Assembly: GCF_049276915.1 (NCBI RefSeq) | Contig: NZ_JBASXK010000095.1 | Coordinates: 1 to 27,336, forward strand | DNA: 27,336 nt | Origin: Aestuariivita sp049276915 | Lineage (GTDB): Bacteria > Pseudomonadota > Alphaproteobacteria > Rhodobacterales > Rhodobacteraceae | Reading direction: 5' to 3' | In this document: positions 7,406-14,566 of the stretch, one piece after another | Layout: every line of letters begins with the position of its first letter | Position numbering within the stretch: position 1 is the stretch's first letter | Translations under genes and position numbers: made by a program | Notes under the pieces: model-generated | The model's database searches: none | Seen by the model: the letters and a program-made list of their open reading frames with translations, nothing else | What the model was told of the DNA's origin: nothing

Positions 7406-7460
7406 GTTAAGACTGTATGTTCATGCGGAACGGTGACAAAACAGGAAAAGGGACAGGCGG

Positions 7461-9002
7461 GTGCAGGACTCGATTTTCATCGGCGGCGGTGGGCCGGAGT
7501 ATGGCGACAAACAGGAACTGGCATTGAAATATGCCAACCGGCACGGGTTGATTGCCGGGGCAACGGGGACCGGGAAAACCGTCACGTTGCAGATCCTGGC
7601 AGAGGGGTTTTCGCAGGCTGGTGTTCCGGTGTTTCTGTCAGACGTGAAAGGCGATCTTTCCGGGTTGGCCAAGTCCGGCTCGGCGGATCACAAGCTTCAT
7701 GAACCGTTCATGAAACGGGCGGCAACGATCGGCTTTGATACATTTGCCTATTCGGCTTTCCCGGTGACGTTCTGGGACCTGTTCGGTGAACAGGGTCATC
7801 CGGTGCGCACCACGGTCTCGGAGATGGGCCCGCTGTTGTTGTCGCGCCTGCTTGAGTTGTCCGAGCCGCAGGAAGGCATTCTCAACATCGCGTTTCGCGT
7901 GGCCGATGAGCAGGGGCTGCCCTTGCTTGATCTCAAGGATCTGCAAGCACTGCTGGTCTGGGCCGGCGAAAACCGCGAGTCTCTCAGCTTGCGCTATGGC
8001 AACATTTCAGTGGCATCCATCGGAGCCATCCAGCGCCGGTTGCTGGTTCTGGAAAATCAGGGCGGTGCCGGACTGTTTGGCGAACCTGCTCTGGAACTGC
8101 GCGATCTGATGCGCACCATGTCGGATGGGCGCGGGTCCATCAACATCCTTGCGGCAGACAAGCTGATGGCGGCACCGGGTCTCTATGCGACCTTCCTGCT
8201 GTGGCTTTTGTCCGAGTTGTTCGAGGAACTGCCCGAAGTGGGCGATCCGGACAAACCCAAGCTGGTGTTCTTTTTCGATGAGGCGCACCTGCTGTTTGAT
8301 GATGCACCCAAAGCCTTGGTGGACAAGGTCGAACAGGTTGCGCGACTGATCCGCTCCAAAGGCGTTGGGGTGTACTTTATCTCGCAGAACCCTGCGGATG
8401 TGCCCGAAGATATCCTTGGGCAATTGGGCAATCGGGTGCAGCATGCGCTGCGTGCCTTCACAGCCAAGGATCGCAAGAACTTGCGCCTGGCGGCGGAAAC
8501 CTACCGTGAGAACCCCAGGTTCAGCACGGAAGAGGCGATCAGCCAGGTTGGTGTGGGCGAGGCCGTTACCTCCATGCTGCAAAACAAAGGTGTGCCGGGA
8601 ATAGTCGAGAGGACGCTGATCCGTCCGCCTTCCTCGCAACTGGGGCCGATCACGACCGATGAACGCGCGCGGCTCATGGCTGCCTCGGATCTGTCCGGGA
8701 AATATGACACGACGGTCGATCGAAAATCCGCCTATGAGATCCTTACCAAACGCGCTGAAGATGCAGCCAAAGAGGCCGAGAAAGCCGAAGAAGCGGTCGA
8801 AGACCTGGAACCGGCGGCGCGCGAATTCAATGCAGGACGGCGCTATTCCGGGGCGCGCGTGCCACGCTCGACGTCCCGCTCCACCAAGGCACCGCCAAGC
8901 TTTGGTAGTGCCATGACCGAGATGGTTGCCAAAGAACTGAGCGGCACAACAGGCCGTCGTATCGTGCGTGGCATTCTGGGTGGGCTGTTCAAAGGGCGCT
9001 GA
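7461..9002 (+). CDS. DUF853 / HerA-like P-loop ATPase (YjgR family)
   Basis: The 513-residue protein uses GTG at 7461, with GGACAGG upstream. Family features are an N-terminal FIGGG segment, Walker A GATGTGKT at residues 33-40, and a strand FLSDVKGDLSGL at about 58-69. Walker B reads LVFFFDEAH, ending at D273-E274, and an arginine-rich sensor stretch with VYFISQNPADVPEDILGQLGNRVQHALRAF follows only in part here as typical HerA/FtsK-like hexamer elements. Residues about 425-455 are alanine/glutamate-rich and probably a coiled coil. Relatives are predicted hexameric ATPases or helicases, and the cellular role of the YjgR group is not established. It is alone, without the NurA nuclease found beside true HerA. 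A strong terminator follows. Confidence 0.9.
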   Translation: MQDSIFIGGGGPEYGDKQELALKYANRHGLIAGATGTGKTVTLQILAEGFSQAGVPVFLSDVKGDLSGLAKSGSADHKLHEPFMKRAATIGFDTFAYSAFPVTFWDLFGEQGHPVRTTVSEMGPLLLSRLLELSEPQEGILNIAFRVADEQGLPLLDLKDLQALLVWAGENRESLSLRYGNISVASIGAIQRRLLVLENQGGAGLFGEPALELRDLMRTMSDGRGSINILAADKLMAAPGLYATFLLWLLSELFEELPEVGDPDKPKLVFFFDEAHLLFDDAPKALVDKVEQVARLIRSKGVGVYFISQNPADVPEDILGQLGNRVQHALRAFTAKDRKNLRLAAETYRENPRFSTEEAISQVGVGEAVTSMLQNKGVPGIVERTLIRPPSSQLGPITTDERARLMAASDLSGKYDTTVDRKSAYEILTKRAEDAAKEAEKAEEAVEDLEPAAREFNAGRRYSGARVPRSTSRSTKAPPSFGSAMTEMVAKELSGTTGRRIVRGILGGLFKGR

Positions 9003-9036
9003 GCGCAACGCCCCTCTGGCAAATCTGTCGATCAAG

Positions 9037-9072
9037 AAAAACGGGCGGTGGCTTATGCCCCGCCCGTTTTTT
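9037..9072. terminator. Bidirectional terminator between HerA-like gene and livM
   Basis: An 11-bp stem (AAAACGGGCGG at 9037-9047 with CCGCCCGTTTT at 9060-9070) has A and T runs built in, so it works in both directions. It separates the convergent HerA-like gene and the liv operon. Confidence 0.85.
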
Positions 9073-9094
9073 CACGTGCAATTCGCAAGCTGCC

Positions 9095-10399
9095 CTATTT
9101 TTCCGGGATCAGACCTCGGGGACTGAACCGGAGCACCAAAAGCAGGATAAGCCCCATGGTCAGCAGGCGCATATGAGCCGCGCTGTCCATCAGGTGCTCC
9201 TTGAGCCAACTGCCGTCGGCCATGCCGGCAGTAATCGTCTGCATCAGGAACAGCCCCATCGGTTCGACCTGAACCCAGAGGAACCAGATCAGGAAGCCGC
9301 CAAGCACCGCTCCGAAATTGTTGCCCGAACCGCCCACGATCACCATCACCCAGACGAGGAAGGTAAATCGCAGCGGCTGGTAGGTGCCGGGTGTCAACTG
9401 ACCATCCAGAGTGGTCATCATTGCGCCTGCGATCCCGCAGATTGCGCTGCCGAGGATAAAGACCTGCAGATGGCGGGCGGTGACGTCCTTGCCCATGGCT
9501 TCGGCTGCCACTTCGTTGTCCCGTATGGCGCGCATCATCCGGCCCCAGGGGCTGTTGAGAGCAAGCTGTGCGCCGACCAGAAGAATGATCAAAACGGATG
9601 TGAAGAGAAGCGAGTATCCCAGCTTTACATAGAGAGAAGAGGCGGTGACCGGATCCATACCCAGCCCTGTGACGGTTTCCACAAAGCCCGGATCGTTCTG
9701 AAGATCGACCTCATAGGGTACGGGGCGGTCAAGGCCGATGACGTTCTTGACGCCGCGCGCCAGCCAGTCTTCGTTCTTCAACACCGCAATGATGATCTCG
9801 GCGATGCCCAGGGTGGCAATCGCAAGGTAGTCTGACCGCAGACCCAGTGCCGTCTTGCCGATAACCCAGGCGGCCCCTGCTGCCAGCAATCCACCGACGG
9901 GCCAGGCCAACAGGATCGGCAGACCAAGTCCGCCAATGTTGCCCGCCTGGGCCGGATTGATGGCCTCGATGGCCTGTACGGCCGGGTCAAATACCGCGCG
10001 ATAGAGGAAGAAGCCCACAATCAGCATGGCCAGAACCGCCAGGGTACGCAGGCGTCCCGGTGCCATTTTGGCCATGATCAGCACTGCGCCGGCGATGGTT
10101 GCCGCGCCCATCACAAGTGCCGTGACAACCCCCAGACCACCCGCAGCCCAGGCCTCATCCACGGGGGCGGTCGAGATCAGAACGGCGGCCAGCCCGCCAA
10201 GGGCCACAAAGCCCATGACACCGACATTGAACAGGCCGGCAAATCCCCATTGGAGGTTCACACCCAGAGCCATAATGGCCGAGATCAACCCCATGTTCAG
10301 GATCAAAAGGGCCGAGTTCCAGCTTTGCGAAAATCCGGTGATCAGGATCATCACGCCGACAATGGCAAAGAGGCCGGTGTTTCTGAGAGTATCGTTCAT
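9095..10399 (-). CDS. livM: Branched-chain amino acid ABC transporter permease, LivM type
   Basis: The ATG at 10399 gives 434 residues and overlaps the livH stop as ATGA. The frame stays open 40 codons further upstream, but that part lies inside livH and is hydrophilic. About nine to ten hydrophobic segments are visible, starting with GLFAIVGVMILITGF at residues 9-23. The inner-membrane permease loop characteristic of the HAAT family (GRMMRAIRDNEVAAEAMG) contacts the ATPases. It pairs with LivH to form the import channel. The substrate range of such systems includes leucine, isoleucine, valine and other compounds such as urea or amides, so the exact substrate is not certain. It is the last gene of the operon, followed by a terminator. 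Confidence 0.93.
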   Translation of the reverse strand: MNDTLRNTGLFAIVGVMILITGFSQSWNSALLILNMGLISAIMALGVNLQWGFAGLFNVGVMGFVALGGLAAVLISTAPVDEAWAAGGLGVVTALVMGAATIAGAVLIMAKMAPGRLRTLAVLAMLIVGFFLYRAVFDPAVQAIEAINPAQAGNIGGLGLPILLAWPVGGLLAAGAAWVIGKTALGLRSDYLAIATLGIAEIIIAVLKNEDWLARGVKNVIGLDRPVPYEVDLQNDPGFVETVTGLGMDPVTASSLYVKLGYSLLFTSVLIILLVGAQLALNSPWGRMMRAIRDNEVAAEAMGKDVTARHLQVFILGSAICGIAGAMMTTLDGQLTPGTYQPLRFTFLVWVMVIVGGSGNNFGAVLGGFLIWFLWVQVEPMGLFLMQTITAGMADGSWLKEHLMDSAAHMRLLTMGLILLLVLRFSPRGLIPEK

Positions 10400-11403
10400 A
10401 CCGCTTTCCCCTTGAACAGGCCTGTCGGCTTGAAGAGCAGCACGATCAGGAGGATCACAAAGCTGACTGCGAATTTGTAATCGGTCGACAGAAGCTGGAT
10501 CAGACCGTCCGGCTCCCATGCCGGGAAAACATATCCTGCGACTTTCTTCCAGGCATAGGTGATCGTGACCTCGGAAAAGGCGATCACGAAGCCACCCGCG
10601 ATGGCACCGACCGGATTGCCCAGACCGCCCACAATGGCCGCAGCAAAGATCGGCAAAAGCAGCTGGAAATAGGTGAAGGGTTTAAAGCTCTTGTCCAGTC
10701 CGTAAAGCACGCCGGCGATTGTCGCGAGGCCTGCCACCAGCATCCAAGTATACATCACGACCCGTTCCGGGTTGATACCAGAGAGGAGCGCCAGATCCTC
10801 GTTGTCGGAATAGGCGCGCATGGATTTTCCGGTGCGCGTGCGGTTCAGGAACCAGAACAGCGCCGCGACCACCACGACTGCGGTCACGATCGTGATCCCC
10901 TGGCTGGTACGAAAGGCCAGACCCTCGTCCAGACCCGTCATCTCCCGGAAGGTGCGCGCCGAGATGATAAAACGCTCACCATCGGCAAAGCGCTGATCAT
11001 CCGGGCCGATCACAAAGCGCACCAGACCATTCATGATGAACATCACGCCCATGGACACGATGACAAGGATCACCGGTTTGGCCTTTTGCGTGCGGTAGAA
11101 TTTATAAACAGCCCGGTCCGTAAACAACAAAAGCGCGATACAGCCCAGGATGCCGAACGGCAGGGCCAGAAGGGCAGTGGGCAATGGTCCAAGGCTGATG
11201 CCGGCGGATTGCATCCACCATGTGATCAGGATCGTCACCATCGCGCCAAAGGCCATGGTGTCGCCATGGGCAAAATTGGAGAACCGCAGGATGCCATAGA
11301 TCAGCGTCACCCCGAGTGCACCAAGCGCCAGCTGGCTGCCATATGCGATGGCCGGGATAAGAACGAAGTTTGATAGCGCGACGATAGCGTTCAGCAGGTC
11401 CAT
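10396..11403 (-). CDS. livH: Branched-chain amino acid ABC transporter permease, LivH type
   Basis: The ATG at 11403 (MDLLNAIVALSNF) gives 335 residues and lies 4 bases after the livF stop. A GGGGG ribosome site lies inside the end of livF. The frame remains open upstream, but that extension overlaps livF and is not membrane-like. The protein has around eight hydrophobic helices with the LivH signature GLTLIYGILRFSNFAHGD-like segment near residues 28-45. It also has the cytoplasmic coupling loop RAYSDNEDLALLSGIN. It forms the inner-membrane channel together with LivM and is translationally coupled to it by a 4-base overlap. Confidence 0.93.
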   Translation of the reverse strand: MDLLNAIVALSNFVLIPAIAYGSQLALGALGVTLIYGILRFSNFAHGDTMAFGAMVTILITWWMQSAGISLGPLPTALLALPFGILGCIALLLFTDRAVYKFYRTQKAKPVILVIVSMGVMFIMNGLVRFVIGPDDQRFADGERFIISARTFREMTGLDEGLAFRTSQGITIVTAVVVVAALFWFLNRTRTGKSMRAYSDNEDLALLSGINPERVVMYTWMLVAGLATIAGVLYGLDKSFKPFTYFQLLLPIFAAAIVGGLGNPVGAIAGGFVIAFSEVTITYAWKKVAGYVFPAWEPDGLIQLLSTDYKFAVSFVILLIVLLFKPTGLFKGKAV

Positions 11404-11407
11404 GGCA

Positions 11408-12229
11408 CTAACCCCCAAGGAAGGATTTGCGGACTTCGGGATCGGCCAGCAGCTCTTTCCCTGTTCCGGTATAGGCATTGCGCCCCTGGACAAGGACATA
11501 GCCCTTGTCTGCGATCTCGAGCGCCTGACGCGCGTTCTGTTCCACCATCAGGATCGGAATGCCGGTGCGGGCCACTTCGATGATCCGGTCAAACAGCTCA
11601 TCCATCACGATCGGGCTGACCCCGGCGGTGGGTTCGTCCAGCATCAGAACCTTGGGCTGGGTCATCAGCGCGCGGCCCACAGCGACCTGTTGGCGTTGAC
11701 CGCCCGAAAGTTCGCCCGCTGCCTGATAGCGTTTTTCCTTCAGGATCGGGAACAGATCATAGACCTGAGCCATGGTGCCGCGGAAATCGTCCTTGCGGAT
11801 GAACGCGCCCATTTCCAGGTTTTCTTCCACGGTCAGCGAGGTGAAGATGTTCGATGTCTGCGGAACAAATCCCATGCCCTTGGCCACGCGGTCCTGAGGG
11901 CTGAGATGGGTGATATCCTCGCCGTCCAGCCGCACGGATCCCTTTCGCACGTCCAGCAAGCCAAACACCGCCTTCATCGCGGTGGATTTGCCCGCGCCGT
12001 TTGGCCCGACGATCACCGCGATTTCGCCGGGGTCGACCGCAATGGTGCAATCGTGCAGAATGTCCGGCCCTTTGCCATAGCCACCGGTCATCGTGTCGCC
12101 GACCAGAAAGGCACGGCGTGTATCCATGGCCTGACCGGTGCCGGGCGACGCCATGAACGTGCTCTGGCTTTCCTTGGTGATCGAGCGATCCCTGTTGCCG
12201 CGGTCGTTCTGATAGGGGTTGGAGGTCAT
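11408..12229 (-). CDS. livF: Branched-chain amino acid ABC transporter ATP-binding protein, LivF type
   Basis: The protein has 273 residues. Walker A GPNGAGKST is at 75-83, the LSGGQ signature at 174-178 and Walker B VLMLDEP at 194-200, followed by the TAGVSP wording typical of LivF. It hydrolyses ATP on the cytoplasmic side to drive LivHM. The N-terminus is about 35 residues longer than usual and polar. Internal ATG codons at residues 26 and 35 could be the real start, but GGAG about 10 bases before the 12229 ATG and the ATGA overlap with a small upstream ORF favour the long form. Confidence 0.93.
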   Translation of the reverse strand: MTSNPYQNDRGNRDRSITKESQSTFMASPGTGQAMDTRRAFLVGDTMTGGYGKGPDILHDCTIAVDPGEIAVIVGPNGAGKSTAMKAVFGLLDVRKGSVRLDGEDITHLSPQDRVAKGMGFVPQTSNIFTSLTVEENLEMGAFIRKDDFRGTMAQVYDLFPILKEKRYQAAGELSGGQRQQVAVGRALMTQPKVLMLDEPTAGVSPIVMDELFDRIIEVARTGIPILMVEQNARQALEIADKGYVLVQGRNAYTGTGKELLADPEVRKSFLGG

Positions 12230-12330
12230 GTCCGCTCCATTCCGTTAACTGCGCCAGGACGGGCGATGGCGACCGGCCCCGGCTGTGAGGGCGTGTCGAT
12301 GCGGATGAAGCCATGCAAATGCCGGATCAT
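12226..12330 (-). CDS. Small ORF of 34 codons between livG and livF
   Basis: This short frame fills the gap between livG and livF exactly. Its ATG overlaps the livG stop (ATGA at 12327-12330), and its TGA overlaps the livF start (ATGA at 12226-12229). The predicted peptide begins MIRHLHGFIRID, is basic and proline/glycine-containing, and has no membrane segment or known domain. It may be a real peptide, or a coupling frame that carries ribosomes from livG into livF. It may also be a chance frame in a spacer of about 97 bases, but the double overlap is what one would expect of translational coupling. Confidence 0.4.
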   Translation of the reverse strand: MIRHLHGFIRIDTPSQPGPVAIARPGAVNGMERT

Positions 12331-13109
12331 GCGCCGATCTTGTCCTTGTTCTTGAGACCGGTGCCCAGATAGGCCTCGATCACCTGCTCGTTTGCCTTGA
12401 TCTCATCCAGAGTGCCCTGGGCCAGAACCCGGCCCTCGGCCATACAGATCACCGGGTCACAGATTTTACCGATGAAATCCATGTCATGTTCGATCACCAC
12501 GAAGGTATATCCGCGCTCTGAGTTCAGGCGCAAAATCGCATCGCCAATGGTGTTCAGCAGGGTCCGGTTCACACCGGCTCCGACCTCATCCAGAAACACG
12601 ATCTTGGCATCCACCATCATGGTGCGCCCCAGTTCCAGCAGTTTCTTCTGACCACCGGATACCTGACCGGCCTTGTGATCGGCCAGATGTTCAATGGTCA
12701 GGAACTCAAGCACCTCGTCGGCCTTTGCGCGCAATGCGCGTTCTTCATCCGCGATCCGTTTGCGGCCAAACCAGGTATTCCACAGCGTTTCGCCCGATTG
12801 CGTGCCCGGAACCATCATCAGGTTCTCGCGGCAGCTCATCGAAGAAAACTCATGTGCGATCTGGAACGTGCGCAACAGACCCTTGTGGAACAGTTCATGC
12901 GGGGTAAGCCCGGTGATGTCTTCGCCCATCATCGAAACCTTGCCCGACGTTGGTTTAAGAACGCCAGCGATCACATTGAAAAGAGTCGTCTTTCCCGCGC
13001 CGTTCGGTCCGATCAGACCGGTGATGGACTTTTCGGCGATCGACAGTGTCGCCCCGTCGACAGCGTGAAAGCCGCCAAAATGCTTGTGGACGTCTTCAAC
13101 GACGATCAT
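12327..13109 (-). CDS. livG: Branched-chain amino acid ABC transporter ATP-binding protein, LivG type
   Basis: This 260-residue ATPase has Walker A GPNGAGKTT at 34-42, an ABC signature VSGGQ at 150-154 and Walker B IVFLDE at 170-175, with switch histidine in VIEHDMDF. The LivG-type C-terminal tail (EVIEAYLG) is present. After the catalytic glutamate the sequence reads VGAGVN rather than the common PTAGVN. A proline-to-valine change here is unusual but leaves the catalytic residues intact. It couples ATP hydrolysis to transport with LivF. A GGGGGG ribosome site lies upstream. Between this gene and livJ are a strong terminator-like hairpin and a palindrome. Confidence 0.93.
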   Translation of the reverse strand: MIVVEDVHKHFGGFHAVDGATLSIAEKSITGLIGPNGAGKTTLFNVIAGVLKPTSGKVSMMGEDITGLTPHELFHKGLLRTFQIAHEFSSMSCRENLMMVPGTQSGETLWNTWFGRKRIADEERALRAKADEVLEFLTIEHLADHKAGQVSGGQKKLLELGRTMMVDAKIVFLDEVGAGVNRTLLNTIGDAILRLNSERGYTFVVIEHDMDFIGKICDPVICMAEGRVLAQGTLDEIKANEQVIEAYLGTGLKNKDKIGA

Positions 13110-13132
13110 CGCACCCCCCAGAACCCCATGAG

Positions 13133-13150
13133 TTGTATCAACTGATACAA
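13133..13150. promoter_or_regulatory. 18-bp palindrome, possible operator
   Basis: TTGTATCA-AC-TGATACAA is a perfect inverted repeat with 8-base arms, 24 bases before the livG start and abutting the livJ terminator. A second, overlapping symmetry (AGTTG-TAT-CAACT) shares its left half. The size and symmetry suit a dimeric regulator of the GntR or similar class, but I cannot name one. Confidence 0.45.
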
Positions 13151-13179
13151 AAACGGCCCGGACCGCAAGGTCCGGGCCG
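13148..13179 (-). terminator. Strong hairpin terminator or attenuator between livJ and livG
   Basis: CGGCCCGGACC (13154-13164) pairs with GGTCCGGGCCG (13169-13179), 11 bp, around GCAA/TTGC. On the minus strand it is followed by six bases that are T apart from the last G. Placed just after livJ, it would let most transcripts stop there, giving more binding protein than transporter, as is common in such operons. Confidence 0.8.
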
Positions 13180-13200
13180 CATCATCTGACCTATTTCCGC

Positions 13201-14388
13201 TTAACGGAACTTCGCCGTGGTGATTTTGCCATCCTGGACAACGATCTGGCGATAGTTGCCTGCAGATTCACCGGGTCCGATCAGTTCCACGGCAGTTGCG
13301 CCAACATAATCGATATCGCCGCCATCACGCAGGATTTGCAGCGCCTTGGCCAACTCGCCGGGGAAGATCTGTTCGCCGGGGGCGTTGGCGACATCCATGA
13401 TATGATCCTTGTAGTCGCCAGGCTCCATCGAGTTGGCGGCCTGCATTGCAAGCATGATCAAGGCTGCGGCGTCATAGCTTTCCGGAGTGAAAGGCGATGT
13501 TGCATCAAAGCTGTCGCCGACCATCTCGGCGAATACGCCCGCGCCTTCACTGTCGGTGCCGGGGTGCTGACCGGTGGAGCCTTCGATCTCGTCGCCGAAA
13601 TTGGCTTCCAGCTGTGCGCTGATCATGCCGTCGGGGAAGTGGAACGTGTCGAACGCACCGGAATCCAGTGCTGCGCGCACGATGCCCGAACCGCCCTGGT
13701 CCACGTAACCGGCCACAACCAGACGCTGACCACCGGCGGATGCCAGTGCACCGACTTCAGCGGAATAGTCCGCTTTGCCGTCTTCATGGGCTGCGTTGAT
13801 GGTGACAGTGCCACCGGCTGCTTCGAAAGCGGCCTGGAAAGCGTCAGCAAGACCCTTGCCATAGTCGTTGTTTGTATAGGTCACGGCAACTTCGGTGATG
13901 CCTTCTTCCATCAGTACTTCTGTCATCACGACACCCTGACGGGCATCCGATGGTGCTGTGCGGAAGAACAGGCCGTTGTCTTCGTTGTTGGCGTGGCTCA
14001 GGCCGGGGCTGGTGGCCGAGGGCGAGATCATGACGACGCCGTTCGGCACGGCCACGTTTTGCAGGATCGCGCCGGTTACGCCGGAACAATCCGCGCCCAT
14101 GATGCCTTTGACGCCATCCGATGTGATCAGACGTTCGGCAGCCGCAGTGGCGGCACCTGCGTCAACACATGTGCTGTCCGCGCGCACAGGCGTCACAGTG
14201 GCCCCATTCAGCAGCAGACCGCTATCGGTGACTTCTTTCATCGCCAGTTCGGCACCGGCTGCCATGGAGGGTGTCAGCGATTCAATCGGGCCGGTAAAGC
14301 CCAGGATGATGCCGATCTTGACCTCTTCCGCATATGCGGTTCCAGCCATCAGTGCCGTTACAGCGGTTGCCATAAGCAGTTTCTTCAT
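13201..14388 (-). CDS. livJ: Branched-chain amino acid ABC transporter substrate-binding protein, LivJ type
   Basis: The 395-residue protein has a classic signal peptide (MKKLLMATAVTALMAGTAYA, cleavage after A20). The mature start EEVKIGIILGFTGPIESL is typical of type I periplasmic binding proteins of the HAAT family. The ligand-binding landmarks SPSATSPGLS and TNNDYGKGLADAF are visible. It captures its ligand in the periplasm and delivers it to LivHM. The exact ligand cannot be read from the sequence. GGGAG upstream supports the ATG. It is the first gene of the operon, so its promoter lies in the gap towards the divergent sugar dehydrogenase gene. Confidence 0.93.
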   Translation of the reverse strand: MKKLLMATAVTALMAGTAYAEEVKIGIILGFTGPIESLTPSMAAGAELAMKEVTDSGLLLNGATVTPVRADSTCVDAGAATAAAERLITSDGVKGIMGADCSGVTGAILQNVAVPNGVVMISPSATSPGLSHANNEDNGLFFRTAPSDARQGVVMTEVLMEEGITEVAVTYTNNDYGKGLADAFQAAFEAAGGTVTINAAHEDGKADYSAEVGALASAGGQRLVVAGYVDQGGSGIVRAALDSGAFDTFHFPDGMISAQLEANFGDEIEGSTGQHPGTDSEGAGVFAEMVGDSFDATSPFTPESYDAAALIMLAMQAANSMEPGDYKDHIMDVANAPGEQIFPGELAKALQILRDGGDIDYVGATAVELIGPGESAGNYRQIVVQDGKITTAKFR

Positions 14389-14566
14389 TTTTCACTCCCG
14401 TTTTGGAACTGTTTTTTGTTCAGCGCGAACAGTAGCAAGAACGCCAGTAAAGGAAAGGGTTTTCGCAGGGTAAACTTCGGATCACAATTCTGCCACTTGC
14501 GTTTTGACGTACTCGCAAATCGCGCCGGATCACTTATCATCACCTTCGTTGGTAAAGGAGTTCATG
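14389..14566. promoter_or_regulatory. Divergent promoter region between livJ and sugar dehydrogenase
   Basis: About 180 bases without a gene separate the two divergent starts. TTGACG occurs rightward near 14504, but no convincing -10 partner follows at normal spacing. I see no other clear element. Confidence 0.35.

Larger units (their letters stand above)
6979..7460. other. Long intergenic region with two candidate small-RNA units
   Basis: No protein gene is convincing in these 480 bases. The left end should hold the promoter of the IalB-family gene. The rest contains two separate hairpin-plus-U-run terminators (7121-7157 rightward, 7309-7334 leftward), each lying about 70-100 bases downstream of a promoter-like sequence on the matching strand. 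The segment 7160-7305 between them shows nothing I can assign. Confidence 0.5.

Noticed and set aside
8007..9035. Long open frame (342 codons) on the minus strand opposite the HerA-like gene
   Set aside because: It is antisense to a clear P-loop ATPase, shows no domain and is explained by the GC-rich codon pattern.
11348..12355. Open frame of 335 codons on the plus strand opposite livF
   Set aside because: Antisense to the LivF ATPase, no recognisable domain.
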